DNA of 52,655 nt from Mycobacterium sp. 1274756.6 (GTDB lineage Bacteria; Actinomycetota; Actinomycetes; Mycobacteriales; Mycobacteriaceae), in contig NZ_LZLJ01000092.1 in the NCBI RefSeq assembly GCF_001668625.1, positions 1-52,655 of the forward strand. The letters are read 5' to 3'. Below, piece after piece: positions 22,507-38,223 of the stretch. Position 1 is the stretch's first letter. Each line of letters begins with the position of its first letter. The notes below the pieces were generated by a model that was not told where the DNA came from, made no database searches, and was given only the letters and a program-made list of their open reading frames with translations. The position numbers and the translations under genes are program-made.

Positions 22507-22521
22507 GGTGGCGCACCCGCG

Positions 22522-23682
22522 ATGTACGTGCGTCAACTGGGCCTGCGGGATTTCCGTTCGTGGGCCGAGATCGATCTGGAACTGGCGCCCGGCCGTACCG
22601 TCTTCATCGGGCCGAACGGCTACGGAAAAACGAATCTTCTTGAAGCCCTGTGGTTTTCGGCCACCCTCGGGTCTCATCGGGTCGCCGCCGACGCCCCGCT
22701 GATCCGTGCCGGAGCCCAGCGTGCCCTGGTGTCGACCATCGTGGTCAACGACGACCGGGAGCTGGCCGTCGACCTGGAGATCAACGCCGGCCGGGCCAAC
22801 AAGGCCCGCCTGAACCGGTCACCGGTGCGCAGCGCCCGCGAGGTCATCGGGGTGTTGCGCACCGTGCTGTTTGCCCCCGAAGACCTGGCCCTGGTGCGCG
22901 GCGACCCCGGGGACCGTCGCCGATTCCTCGACGACCTGGCCACCCAGCTCCGTCCCCGCATCGCGGCGGTGCGCGCCGACTACGACAAGGTGGTCCGCCA
23001 GCGCACCGCGCTGCTCAAAAGTGCGCCGGGCCGCTACCGCGGCGCCGACAGCGGCGTGCTGGAAACCCTCGACGTCTGGGACGGGCATCTGGCCGAACAC
23101 GGCGCCGCGCTGATGGCGGCGCGGATGGAACTGGTCAACGACCTGGCCCCGCAGGTGGCGGAGGCCTACCGCTCACTGGCCCCGGCGTCGCGGCCGGCGG
23201 CGATCGGCTACCGCGCCAGCGTGGAGCTGGCCCCGGAACTGTGGGCCGACCCCGCCGGCAGCCAGCCGCAGCTCCAAGAGGTGCTGCTGGCGCAGATGGC
23301 GCAGCGGCGGAACGCCGAGCTCGAACGCGGGGTGTGCCTGGTCGGCCCGCATCGCGACGACCTGGAACTTCGCCTGGGTGACCAGCCGGCGAAGGGCTAC
23401 GCTAGCCATGGCGAATCATGGTCGATGGCGCTGGCGTTGCGACTCGCCGGCTACGAGTTACTCCGTCTGGACGGAGGGGATCCGGTGTTGCTGCTCGATG
23501 ACGTGTTCGCCGAACTGGACAAAGCGCGGCGTAACGCGTTGGCGGCGGTGGCCTCCGACGCCGAACAGGTTCTGGTCACCGCGGCGGTGGCCGACGACGT
23601 CCCGCCGGATTGGGATGTCCGCCGGATCACCATCGGGCTGGTCGACGGCGCGGACATCCAGACCTCGGTGGTCCAACAGTGA
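22522..23682 (+). CDS. recF: RecF recombination/gap-repair ATPase
   Basis: This ABC-type ATPase helps load RecA at single-strand gaps. The 386-residue product starts [14 protein letters not shown], has Walker [17 protein letters not shown] at about 29-44, the RecF-typical [13 protein letters not shown], the ABC signature region [18 protein letters not shown], and Walker [13 protein letters not shown]. It starts 15 bases after dnaN, and its TGA overlaps the next GTG (GTGA), so dnaN-recF-dciA look like one unit. Confidence 0.96.
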   Translation: MYVRQLGLRDFRSWAEIDLELAPGRTVFIGPNGYGKTNLLEALWFSATLGSHRVAADAPLIRAGAQRALVSTIVVNDDRELAVDLEINAGRANKARLNRSPVRSAREVIGVLRTVLFAPEDLALVRGDPGDRRRFLDDLATQLRPRIAAVRADYDKVVRQRTALLKSAPGRYRGADSGVLETLDVWDGHLAEHGAALMAARMELVNDLAPQVAEAYRSLAPASRPAAIGYRASVELAPELWADPAGSQPQLQEVLLAQMAQRRNAELERGVCLVGPHRDDLELRLGDQPAKGYASHGESWSMALALRLAGYELLRLDGGDPVLLLDDVFAELDKARRNALAAVASDAEQVLVTAAVADDVPPDWDVRRITIGLVDGADIQTSVVQQ

Positions 23683-24230
23683 CCGAACACGACGACGGCG
23701 GCCCGCCCGACGCACTTGCCGGTCTGCCCGGGATGGACCTGGTGCGCCGCACCCTGGAGGAAGCCCGCCAAGCGGCGCGCAGCCAGGGAAAAGACATCGG
23801 GCAGCAACGCGGCCCGCGACCACCCCGACGCCCCGGCGGCCGTCGGCGCCGCTGGTCGGGTCCCGGCCCCGATCACCGCGATCCGCAGCCGCTCGGGCTG
23901 GCCAGCCGGGATGTGGCACGCAACCGGGGCTGGTCACCACACGTCGCCGAAGGAACCCTGTTCGCGCAGTGGCGCGCGGTGGTCGGTGACCAGATCGCCG
24001 ATCACGCCAACCCCACCGGGTTGCGGGAGCGGGTGTTGGCGGTGTCGGCGGAGTCCACCGCCTGGGCCACCCAGCTGCGGATGATGCAGACCCAGCTACT
24101 GGCCAAGATCGCCGCCGCGGTCGGTGACGGGGTCGTCACCGCGCTGAAGATCACCGGGCCGGTGGCGCCGTCCTGGCGGAAGGGACCGCGGCACGTCCGC
24201 GGGCGCGGCCCGCGCGACACCTACGGTTAG
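23679..24230 (+). CDS. DciA/DUF721 helicase-associated protein (Rv0004-like)
   Basis: This 183-residue protein has a basic, Pro/Arg-rich middle and a C-terminal DUF721 domain ([20 protein letters not shown], then [19 protein letters not shown]). DUF721 includes DciA, the ancestral replicative-helicase operator in bacteria that lack DnaC/DnaI. Rv0004 is its mycobacterial member, so a helicase-loading role at the nearby origin is likely. The GTG start overlaps the recF stop by four bases. Confidence 0.9.
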   Translation: MTEHDDGGPPDALAGLPGMDLVRRTLEEARQAARSQGKDIGQQRGPRPPRRPGGRRRRWSGPGPDHRDPQPLGLASRDVARNRGWSPHVAEGTLFAQWRAVVGDQIADHANPTGLRERVLAVSAESTAWATQLRMMQTQLLAKIAAAVGDGVVTALKITGPVAPSWRKGPRHVRGRGPRDTYG

Positions 24231-24384
24231 GCCGCCTCCGGTGAGCGTCCGCTGACAGCCGCTAGGACCGAACGAAGCGGTCTGTCCAGCGTGCGGACAC
24301 TCCCGAAATCAAGATATTGAGCACACGACGCAATTAGCTGGGTGGAAACGCACCCAGAAAACCGGTGCCGTCGGTGGTTGACGG

Positions 24385-26485
<2,101 letters not shown>

Positions 26486-26531
26486 CGCTGTGCGCCGGAA
26501 TCGACCTTCCTGACCGACGAACGGGGACCAC

Positions 26532-30278
<3,747 letters not shown>

Positions 30279-30301
30279 CCCGACGGCTAAGGAGCCCACC
30301 G

Positions 30302-31126
30302 GTGACATCGCCACACGAGCCGGAGAAGACCGGGCCGGGCGCCGAGGCGCCGGACCCCGCGACGGCCCGCCGGACCGGCCCGGAACCCGCCCGCGGCGGG
30401 ACCGCCGGCGAGGCTGCGCCGCCCTGGCAGCGCGGGACCGCCCGCCGGCCCGCGACCGGCCCGGCCGCGGAGTCGGCCAAGCCCGGCCCCGCCCCGGCAC
30501 CCGCCAAGACCGGTGACGGCCGGCCCGGCGACCGGGTGCTGTCCGGAACCGCCGTGCGCCCGCAGCGGGACACGGCGGACCCGACGGCGACCCGGGTGGA
30601 AGCGCCGCGCCCGGACAGCGACTCCTACGGCAGCGAGCTGCCCGACCTGTCCGGACCGGCTCGCACCGCTCCGCGCAAGGCGCCCGCCCCGGCGGCCCCG
30701 GCGAAGCGCCCGGCGCCCGCGAGCGGATCCCGCGCGATCCAGGTGGGTCGGCGCAGCAGCGGGCCGGTGCGCGCCAGCATGCAGATCCGGCGCATCGACC
30801 CGTGGACGACGCTGAAGGCGTCGCTGATCCTGTCGGTGGCGCTGTTCTTCGCCTGGATGATCGCCGTCGCATTCCTCTACCTGATCCTCGGCGCGATGGG
30901 GGTGTGGAGCAAACTCAACGACACCGTCGGTGACCTGCTGCAACAGACCAACGTCAGCACCGGCGGCGACATGATCTCGGCGAGTTCGATCTTCGGCGGC
31001 GCCACCCTCATCGGCCTGGTGAACATCGTGCTGCTCACCGCGATGGCCGCCCTGGGCGCGTTCGTCTACAACCTCGCCGCCGATCTGGTGGGCGGGGTGG
31101 AAGTCACCCTGGCCGACCGCGAGTAG
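30302..31126 (+). CDS. DUF3566 membrane protein (Rv0007-like)
   Basis: This 274-residue protein has about 155 residues of Pro/Ala/Arg-rich, probably disordered cytoplasmic N-terminus. A DUF3566 domain follows, starting at MQIRRIDPWTTLKASLILSV, with two membrane helices (SVALFFAWMIAVAFLYLILG and LIGLVNIVLLTAMAALGAFV). It corresponds to Rv0007 in its constant position after gyrA. The function is unknown. The family is found near gyrA and in cell-envelope contexts in actinobacteria. GTG 30302 lies 23 bases after the gyrA stop with an AAGGAG upstream. Confidence 0.88.
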   Translation: MTSPHEPEKTGPGAEAPDPATARRTGPEPARGGTAGEAAPPWQRGTARRPATGPAAESAKPGPAPAPAKTGDGRPGDRVLSGTAVRPQRDTADPTATRVEAPRPDSDSYGSELPDLSGPARTAPRKAPAPAAPAKRPAPASGSRAIQVGRRSSGPVRASMQIRRIDPWTTLKASLILSVALFFAWMIAVAFLYLILGAMGVWSKLNDTVGDLLQQTNVSTGGDMISASSIFGGATLIGLVNIVLLTAMAALGAFVYNLAADLVGGVEVTLADRE

Positions 31127-31144
31127 CCGGCGGGCGATCGGGTA

Positions 31145-31175
31145 TTTTGGGGCCGGCAGCCGGGTGCGGTAATCT
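31145..31175 (+). promoter_or_regulatory. possible tRNA-Ile promoter
   Basis: TAATCT at 31170-31175 is a good -10 hexamer about 25 bases before the tRNA. A T-rich TTTTGG at 31145-31150 is a weak -35, with a 19-base spacer. Confidence 0.35.
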
Positions 31176-31200
31176 CGTCGCTCGGTCGCCCACAATTTCC

Positions 31201-31274
31201 GGGCCTATAGCTCAGGCGGTTAGAGCGCTTCGCTGATAACGAAGAGGTCGGAGGTTCGAGTCCTCCTAGGCCCA
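31201..31274 (+). tRNA. ileT: tRNA-Ile (GAT)
   Basis: A full cloverleaf is visible: acceptor GGGCCTA pairs with TAGGCCC, the D-arm has AGCTCAGGCGGTTAGAGC, the anticodon loop CTGATAA carries GAT, and the T-arm has GGTTCGAGTCC. The 3' CCA is not encoded; the bases after the discriminator A read CCG. Confidence 0.97.
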
Positions 31275-31315
31275 CCGAGCCGGCCGGATCCGGCCCACCG
31301 AGAAAGGTGCATCGC

Positions 31316-31420
31316 GTGCGGTGGTTGGTGCTGGCGCTGGCGGTGGCGGTAGCCGCCCTGGCGGTGCGCTCCCGACGGGGCGCCGAGGTCTGGCACACCC
31401 TTCCCGACCACACCGGCTGA
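31316..31420 (+). CDS. DLW-39-like micro-protein
   Basis: This 34-residue ORF between the two tRNA genes begins V-RWLVLALAVAVAALAVRSRR and ends GAEVWHTLPDHTG. It has one hydrophobic stretch followed by a basic patch and a short tail with EVW, in the manner of the actinobacterial DLW-39 family encoded near gyrA. GAAAGG lies eight bases before the GTG start, a good ribosome-binding site. It probably sits in the membrane with the tail on one side. The function is unknown. It is too short for usual ORF cut-offs and easily missed. Confidence 0.65.
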   Translation: MRWLVLALAVAVAALAVRSRRGAEVWHTLPDHTG

Positions 31421-31430
31421 CCGGCAGCCA

Positions 31431-31503
31431 GGGGCCTTAGCTCAGTTGGTAGAGCACTGCCTTTGCAAGGCAGGTGTCAGGGGTTCGACTCCCCTAGGCT
31501 CCA
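31431..31503 (+). tRNA. alaT: tRNA-Ala (TGC)
   Basis: The cloverleaf is read directly: acceptor GGGGCCT pairs with AGGCTCC and includes the G3-U70 pair that marks tRNA-Ala. The anticodon loop CTTTGCAAG carries TGC, and the T-arm has GGTTCGACTCC. The 3' CCA is only partly encoded (discriminator A, then CAA). Confidence 0.97.
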
Positions 31504-31530
31504 CAAGACCCGAAATCCGGCCGCGTCGGC

Positions 31531-31959
31531 TTACGGCCGCGGCTGAACCTCGACACTGGGCGGGCGCGGCGAGGGCTCCTCGGCGCGGGTGGTGCGCCGC
31601 ACGATCACCACGGCGGCGACACCGCCGGCCACCACGGCGGTCGCCGCGACACCGATCACCCACGGCCGCGGCGTGCGCCGGCGGGACCGGCGCGCCTTGC
31701 GCAACGCCTCCGGCAGCCCGGCCACCACGTCCTGGGCGGCGGCGAGTTCGTCGGCCACCGCCTCCTGGGCGGCGCTGACCTCCTGGGCGAGCCGGCCTTC
31801 CCGATAGCGTCGCCGCAGGCTGCTCATCCCGGCCTGCGCGGTGTGCATCCCCAGCCCGACGACACCGCGGGTGACGTCGACCGGGCCCACCGCGGAGTAG
31901 GTCAGGCCGCGGCTCAACCGCTGACGTGGGGTCAACGCCGTCTCGGTCTTCGCCCTCAT
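31531..31959 (-). CDS. cwsA: cell wall synthesis protein CwsA
   Basis: This is a small membrane protein that, in M. tuberculosis (Rv0008c), interacts with CrgA and Wag31 and affects polar growth and cell shape. The product is 142 residues: a basic N-terminal part with RGLTYSAVGPVDVTRGVVGLG, an amphipathic middle rich in Ala/Gln (AQEVSAAQEAVADELAAAQD), and a single membrane helix near the C-terminus (WVIGVAATAVVAGGVAAVVIV) followed by a short Pro-rich tail. ATG 31959 was chosen because GGAGAGG lies upstream; the longer ORF extends without family similarity. It converges on the tRNA-Ala gene. Confidence 0.88.
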   Translation of the reverse strand: MRAKTETALTPRQRLSRGLTYSAVGPVDVTRGVVGLGMHTAQAGMSSLRRRYREGRLAQEVSAAQEAVADELAAAQDVVAGLPEALRKARRSRRRTPRPWVIGVAATAVVAGGVAAVVIVRRTTRAEEPSPRPPSVEVQPRP

Positions 31960-32102
31960 CTGCCACCTCTCCGCCCGCGGGATTCCGACTCCGCTAAGCC
32001 TGCCATCTTTGCCCGATTCGCGGGGCGGTTGAGGCGACAGAACTCCCGTCGAGGGCACCCGGGCGCACGGACCCAACCGGTCATCGGGCAGACTGTCATG
32101 CC

Positions 32103-32633
32103 GTGACCAACAGCCCTCAGCAGACCGCGAGCGCGACGCTGCACACCAACCGCGGCAACATCGAGATCGCGCTCTTCGGCAACCACGCCCCCAAGACCGT
32201 CGACAACTTCGTCGGGCTCGCCCAGGGGACCAAGGAGTACTCCACCACCAACGCCTCCGGTGGGTCGACCGGCCCGTTCTACGACGGCGCGGTGTTCCAC
32301 CGGGTGATCAGCGGGTTCATGATCCAGGGCGGCGACCCCACCGGCACCGGCCGCGGCGGGCCGGGCTACCAGTTCCGCGACGAGTTCCACCCCGAGCTGC
32401 AGTTCGACCGGCCCTACCTGCTGGCGATGGCCAACGCCGGCCCGGACACCAACGGGTCCCAGTTCTTCATCACCGTCGGGCTCACCCCGCACCTCAACCG
32501 CCGGCACACCATCTTCGGCGAGGTGCGCGACGCCGAGTCGAAGAAGGTCGTCGACGAGATCGCCAACACCGTCACCGACAGCGGCGACCGGCCGACCGAG
32601 CCGGTCGTGATCGAGTCCATCACCATCGCCTGA
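32103..32633 (+). CDS. ppiA: peptidyl-prolyl cis-trans isomerase A (cyclophilin)
   Basis: This cyclophilin catalyses cis-trans isomerisation of prolyl bonds. The 176-residue product has the fold motifs VDNFVGLAQG, AVFHRVISGFMIQGGDP (active-site Arg in FHR), LAMANAGPDTNGSQFFITVG and NRRHTIFGEV. No signal peptide is visible at the annotated start, so a cytosolic location is expected, although secretion of mycobacterial PpiA has been discussed. The start is GTG 32103, with no obvious ribosome-binding site. It corresponds to Rv0009. Confidence 0.95.
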   Translation: MTNSPQQTASATLHTNRGNIEIALFGNHAPKTVDNFVGLAQGTKEYSTTNASGGSTGPFYDGAVFHRVISGFMIQGGDPTGTGRGGPGYQFRDEFHPELQFDRPYLLAMANAGPDTNGSQFFITVGLTPHLNRRHTIFGEVRDAESKKVVDEIANTVTDSGDRPTEPVVIESITIA

Positions 32634-32662
32634 CACCCGGCGCCGACCCGGCGCGGTGACGA

Positions 32663-33088
32663 TCAGCGCCCGGCGAAGCCGGCGGCGGTCAGGTCGTCGA
32701 GTACCGCCGCCGGGTCGGTGCCCAGGTCCCAGCGGGAGAAAACCACCACATCGTCGTCGACGGTCTCGATCTCCAGCAGCCGTGTCTTGCGGCCGATGCG
32801 CTGGAACTCGGTGATCCGGATCAGCACGATGGATGCCCGCCCCAGCCGCCGGGTCCGGAACCAGCCCCGCACCACCAGCTCCTCCCCCGCCACCGCCAGG
32901 GTGGGCCGGGCGTGCCAGGACAGCGCGGCGAAACCCAGCAGCCCCGCGCCGGCCAGGCCGATCAGCACCTGCCCGGGCGTGTCGGTGACGACGAGCAGAC
33001 CCAGCGTCAGCAGCAGCCCGCCCGCGATCGCCGCGCCGATGATGCCCGCGGTCGGCGGCGCCCACGCGGTGTTTCCCGGGACGGTCAT
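32663..33088 (-). CDS. PH-domain membrane protein (Rv0010c-like)
   Basis: This 141-residue protein, the length I recall for Rv0010c, has two close N-terminal membrane helices (GIIGAAIAGGLLLTLGLLVV and VLIGLAGAGLLGFAALSWHA). A bacterial PH-like domain follows (VVRGWFRTRRLGRASIVLIR, RLLEIETVDDDVVVFSRWD). The function is unknown. ATG 33088 was preferred over an in-frame GTG six bases earlier because GGGGAG is better spaced. Its upstream region holds a DnaA-box cluster and an 18-base palindrome, so it may be regulated by a dedicated factor. Confidence 0.87.
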   Translation of the reverse strand: MTVPGNTAWAPPTAGIIGAAIAGGLLLTLGLLVVTDTPGQVLIGLAGAGLLGFAALSWHARPTLAVAGEELVVRGWFRTRRLGRASIVLIRITEFQRIGRKTRLLEIETVDDDVVVFSRWDLGTDPAAVLDDLTAAGFAGR

Positions 33089-33103
33089 CCCCACTCCCCA
33101 AAG

Positions 33104-33135
33104 TTATCCACAGGCGTTTTCCACAGTGGGGATAA
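33104..33135. promoter_or_regulatory. DnaA-box cluster upstream of Rv0010c-like gene
   Basis: Three sites lie in 32 bases: a perfect TTATCCACA (33104-33112), TTTTCCACA (33117-33125) and TGGGGATAA (33127-33135, reverse complement TTATCCCCA). They are about 12 kb from oriC. Confidence 0.6.
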
Positions 33136-33152
33136 ATCACACGCGTGTGATT
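33135..33152. promoter_or_regulatory. perfect 18-bp palindrome (putative operator)
   Basis: AATCACACGCGTGTGATT reads the same on both strands. It abuts the DnaA-like boxes and lies between the crgA stop and the Rv0010c-like start, where a GntR/TetR-type or other dimeric regulator could bind. The regulator is unknown. Confidence 0.6.
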
Positions 33153-33206
33153 GGGTCACGATTCGGTCGCGGCGCGGATAACGGATCGTTACCGAACCGT
33201 GGCTTT

Positions 33207-33488
33207 TCAGCGCCACCGCATGGTCAGCAGCAGCCCGCTGATCATGAACGCGAACGCGATCGCGTAGTTCCACGGCCCCAGGTCGGCCATCCAGATCAGG
33301 GCGGACGGCACGTCGTAGCCGGTGGCGGCCAGCTGGAAGACCATCAGCCAGACCAGCCCGAACAGCATCAGACCGATGAACAGCGCCACGAACCACACGC
33401 TGGACGGTCCGGCCTTCACCTTCACCGGGGTGCGGCTCACCGAGCTGGCGGCGAAGGTGTTCTTCTTACGGACCTTGGACTTGGGCAT
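33207..33488 (-). CDS. crgA: cell division protein CrgA
   Basis: This is a small integral membrane protein of the actinobacterial divisome that bridges FtsZ, FtsQ, FtsI and CwsA. The 93-residue product begins [10 protein letters not shown] and has two membrane helices ([38 protein letters not shown]) with the conserved [16 protein letters not shown] 33488 has GAGGTT upstream and reproduces the known start and length of Rv0011c; the longer ORF adds an unrelated extension. It is divergent from the DUF881 gene. Confidence 0.96.
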   Translation of the reverse strand: MPKSKVRKKNTFAASSVSRTPVKVKAGPSSVWFVALFIGLMLFGLVWLMVFQLAATGYDVPSALIWMADLGPWNYAIAFAFMISGLLLTMRWR

Positions 33489-33581
33489 CAGAACCTCGGA
33501 TACTGAGCGGGCGGGGTACACCTGCGAACATTCGTCACCACCGAGCCTAACGCAGGGCTACAGGCAGAGAACGGAGAGCCG

Positions 33582-34334
33582 ATGTCCACAACCGTCGCCC
33601 GGCGCCGCTCCCGGTGGTCGGTCGGCGTCCCGGTGGTCTGCCTGGCGGCCGGGCTGTTGCTGGCGGCCACCCACGGGGTCTCCGGCGGCGACGAGATCCG
33701 GGGCAGCGACGCGCCCCGCCTGGTCGACATGGTCCACGACGAGCAGGCGGTGGTCGACGAGCTCACCGACCGCCGCGACTCCCTGGCCGCGGCGACCGAG
33801 TCGGTGCACGGCGGCTCCCCGGACGCCGCCCTGGCCGCGATGCGCGAACGGGACCGGCAGCTGTCGACGATCGCCGGGCTCGGCGAGGTCCACGGCGCCG
33901 GACTGGTGGTGACGCTGACCGACGCCCAGCGTGACGCGCAAGGCCGGTTCCCGCGCGACGCCTCCCCCGACGACCTCGTCGTGCACCAGCAGGACATCCA
34001 AGCGGTGCTCAACGCGATGTGGAGCGCCGGGGCCGAAGCGGTGCAGGTGCAGGACCAGCGGGTGATCGCGACGTCGGCGGTGCGCTGCGTGGGCAACACC
34101 CTGCTGCTCAACGGCCGCACCTACAGCCCGCCCTACACCATCACCGCGATCGGCGACGCCGAGGCGATGAGCACCGCGCTGGCCGAGGCGCCGCTGGTGA
34201 TCCTCTACCGCCAGTACGTGGTGCGCTTCGGACTCGGCTACAGCGAGCAGGCCTCCTCGGATCTGTCGGTGGCCGCCTACAGCGATCCGCTGCGGATGCG
34301 GTTCGCCCAGCCGGCCGGACCGCTCGGCTACTGA
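33582..34334 (+). CDS. DUF881 protein (Rv0012-like)
   Basis: This 250-residue protein has an N-terminal signal-anchor (WSVGVPVVCLAAGLLLAATH), a short coiled region (LVDMVHDEQAVVDELTDRRD), and a DUF881 domain (GAGLVVTLTDAQ, VHQQDIQAVLNAMWSAGAEA, VGNTLLLNGRTYSPPYTI). DUF881 proteins are common next to division genes in Gram-positive bacteria (YlxW/YlxX-like). The role here is unknown but the crgA neighbour suggests septation. The ATG is preceded by GGAGAGCC. Confidence 0.88.
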   Translation: MSTTVARRRSRWSVGVPVVCLAAGLLLAATHGVSGGDEIRGSDAPRLVDMVHDEQAVVDELTDRRDSLAAATESVHGGSPDAALAAMRERDRQLSTIAGLGEVHGAGLVVTLTDAQRDAQGRFPRDASPDDLVVHQQDIQAVLNAMWSAGAEAVQVQDQRVIATSAVRCVGNTLLLNGRTYSPPYTITAIGDAEAMSTALAEAPLVILYRQYVVRFGLGYSEQASSDLSVAAYSDPLRMRFAQPAGPLGY

Positions 34335-34365
34335 CCGCCGCTATCGACCGCCCGACCGGCCCCGG

Positions 34366-34377
34366 TAACCTGGCACG
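34366..34377 (+). promoter_or_regulatory. -10 for a probable leaderless trpG mRNA
   Basis: TAACCT at 34366-34371 ends six bases before the ATG at 34378, placing the expected transcription start at the start codon. No Shine-Dalgarno motif is present. Confidence 0.5.
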
Positions 34378-35031
34378 ATGCGGGTTCTCGTCGTCGACAA
34401 CTACGACAGCTTCGTGTTCAACCTGGTGCAGTACCTGGGCCAGTTGGGCGTCGAGGCGACGGTGTGGCGCAACGACGACCCGCACCTGGCCGACCCGGAC
34501 GCCGTGGCCGCCGACGTCGACGGCGTACTGCTCAGCCCCGGGCCGGGCACGCCCGACCGGGCCGGCGCCTCCATCCCGCTGGTGCACGCCTGCGCCAAGG
34601 CCGGCACCCCGCTGCTGGGGGTCTGCCTGGGGCATCAGGCCATCGGGGTGGCCTACGGTGCCACCGTGGACCGGGCGCCGGAACTGTTGCACGGCAAGAC
34701 CAGCAGCGTCCACCACGAGGACATCGGGGTGCTGCGTGGCCTGCCCGACCCCTTCACCGCCACCCGCTACCACTCCCTGACGATCCTGCCCGAGACGCTG
34801 CCGGCGGAGCTGCGGGTCACCGCCCGCACCCGCGGCGGGGTGATCATGGGCGTCCAGCACCGCGAGCTGCCGATCCACGGGGTGCAGTTCCATCCCGAAT
34901 CGATCCTCACCGAGGGCGGGCACCGGCTGCTGGCCAACTGGCTGACCGACTGCGGCCTACCCCGCGACGATGCGCTGCTGGGCCGCCTCGAGCAGGAGCT
35001 GCGGCAGCGGCTCAGCGCCGCCGCCGGCTAG
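34378..35031 (+). CDS. trpG: glutamine amidotransferase, anthranilate/aminodeoxychorismate synthase component II
   Basis: This class I glutaminase supplies ammonia to anthranilate synthase and/or aminodeoxychorismate synthase. The 217-residue product has LVVDNYDSFVFNLVQYLGQL, SPGPGTPDRAG, the nucleophile Cys83 in GVCLGHQAIG, and the catalytic His-Glu in GVQFHPESIL. It corresponds to Rv0013, which lacks a neighbouring trpE/pabB, so it may serve both tryptophan and folate pathways. It is transcribed convergently with pknB; only 16 bases separate the stops. Confidence 0.93.
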   Translation: MRVLVVDNYDSFVFNLVQYLGQLGVEATVWRNDDPHLADPDAVAADVDGVLLSPGPGTPDRAGASIPLVHACAKAGTPLLGVCLGHQAIGVAYGATVDRAPELLHGKTSSVHHEDIGVLRGLPDPFTATRYHSLTILPETLPAELRVTARTRGGVIMGVQHRELPIHGVQFHPESILTEGGHRLLANWLTDCGLPRDDALLGRLEQELRQRLSAAAG

Positions 35032-35047
35032 CCGCCCGCGCGGCGCG

Positions 35048-36924
35048 CTACTGGCCGAACTTCAAGGTGATGTTGCCGTCGCGGTTGACGCCCTTGCCCG
35101 CGGCCGGGCTCTGGTAGACCACCCGGTTGTGCGAGTCGCCGCCAGCGTCGATGTCGGCGCCCTTGACCAGCATGCCGGTCCAGCCCAGGGCCCGCAGCTG
35201 CGGCTCGGCGTCGGTCCAGAACATCCCGGACAGGTCCGGCATGATGAACTGGTTGCCGCGCGAGACCTGCAACTCGATGACGGTGTCGACCGCGGTGCTG
35301 GTGCCCGCCGCCGGGTTGGTGCCGACCACCTCGCCGGCCGGGCGCGGGCTGTCCACGCTGACCTCGGTGACCTTGGTGAACCCGTGAACGTCGAGGTTCT
35401 TCTGCGCCGACTCGACGGTCTGGCCGCTGACATCGGGCACGTCCTTCATCTCCGGCCCGGTGCCGATGATGACCTCGATCTCGTTGGTGATCGCCGAGGT
35501 GGAGTTGACCGGCGGATTGGTGCCGACGACACGGTCTTTCAGCTCCGGCGTCGAGGGCGCCTCGACGCGTTTGAACTTACTGAACCCGCGGTCCTTCAGC
35601 TTCTTCACCGCGCCTTCGTAGCTCAGTGAGGCCACGTCAGGCAGTTGCCGCTGCTCGGGACCGTAGGACACCTTGACGATGATCACGTCGCCCTTGTGCG
35701 CCATGGCGTTCGCGTTGGGCTCGGTGCTGATCACGTGGTCGGGCGGCACCTCCGAGTCGGCCTTCTGCTCGGTGCGCACCTCGAAGCCCTTCTTCTGCAG
35801 CTCGGCGACCGCGTCGGCGGAGACCATGCCGCGCACGTCGGGCACCTGCAGTTCGTGTGGGCGTTTGCCGCCGAAGACCTGGATCGCCACGGTCACCGCG
35901 ATGGTGAGCACCGCCAGCACGGCTACCGCGACCAGCCACCGGGCCACCGACCCGCCGGCGCGATCGCCGCTGAAGTCCAGTTGCTGACGCGGCAGCGGAT
36001 CGGTCTGCGGCCCACCGGCGGCCGACCCGCCCGAACTCTTCAGCAGCGACGCCCGGTCGGCGTCGGTGAGCACCTTGGGGGCTTCGGGCTGCTCGCCGTT
36101 GTAGACGCGGATCAGGTCGGCGTGCATGTCGGCGGCAGTCTGGTACCGGTTGTCTGGGTTCTTCGCCAGCGCTTTGAGGACGACGGCGTCCAGTCCGGCG
36201 GGAATGGCGTTGTGCCGCTGGGACGGCGGAATCGGGTCTTCCCGAACATGTTGGTAGGCAACGGCAACCGGTGAGTCACCGACGAAAGGCGGCTCCCCGG
36301 TGATGATCTCGTACAGAACGCAGCCAAGGGAGTACACATCCGAGCGAGCGTCCACCGGCTCGCCGCGCGCCTGCTCGGGTGAGAGGTACTGCGCGGTGCC
36401 GATGACGGCCGCGGTCTGGGTGACGTTGTGGCTGTCGGCCAGAGCGCGCGCGATGCCGAAGTCCATCACCTTCACGGCGTTGCTCTTGCTGACCATGATG
36501 TTGGCCGGCTTGACATCCCGGTGGATGATGCCGTGCTGATGGGAGAAGTTCAGCGCCTGGCAGGCGTCGGCGATGATCTCGATGGCGCGCTGCACCGGCA
36601 TCGGTCCGTCGTTCTGCACCATGTCGCGCAGCGTGACACCGTCGACGTACTCCATCACGATGTACGGCAATGGGCCGGCGGGGGTTTCGGCCTCGCCGGT
36701 GTCGTAGACGGCGACGATCGCCGGATGGTTCAACGCCGCGGCGTTCTGGGCCTCGCGGCGGAACCGCAGATAGAAACTGGGGTCGCGGGCGAGGTCGGCC
36801 CGCAGCACCTTGATCGCGACATCGCGGTGCAGGCGCTTGTCACGAGCCAGATGGACCTCGGACATCCCGCCGAAGCCGAGGATGTCCCCGAGCTCATAAC
36901 GGTCGGAGAGGTGTTGCGGAGTCG

Positions 36925-36928
<4 letters not shown>
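35048..36928 (-). CDS. pknB: Ser/Thr protein kinase PknB (PASTA)
   Basis: This essential receptor kinase senses muropeptides/lipid II and phosphorylates CwlM, MurJ, GarA and others. It is 626 residues, the same length as the M. tuberculosis protein. The kinase domain (about 10-270) has [13 protein letters not shown], Lys40 (VAIK), HRD with Asp138 ([10 protein letters not shown]), DFG Asp156, and activation-loop Thr170 and Thr172 ([14 protein letters not shown]). A juxtamembrane region, one membrane helix ([20 protein letters not shown]) and four extracellular PASTA repeats follow. Its ATG overlaps the pknA stop by four bases. Confidence 0.97.
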
Positions 36929-38219
<1,291 letters not shown>

Positions 38220-38223
<4 letters not shown>

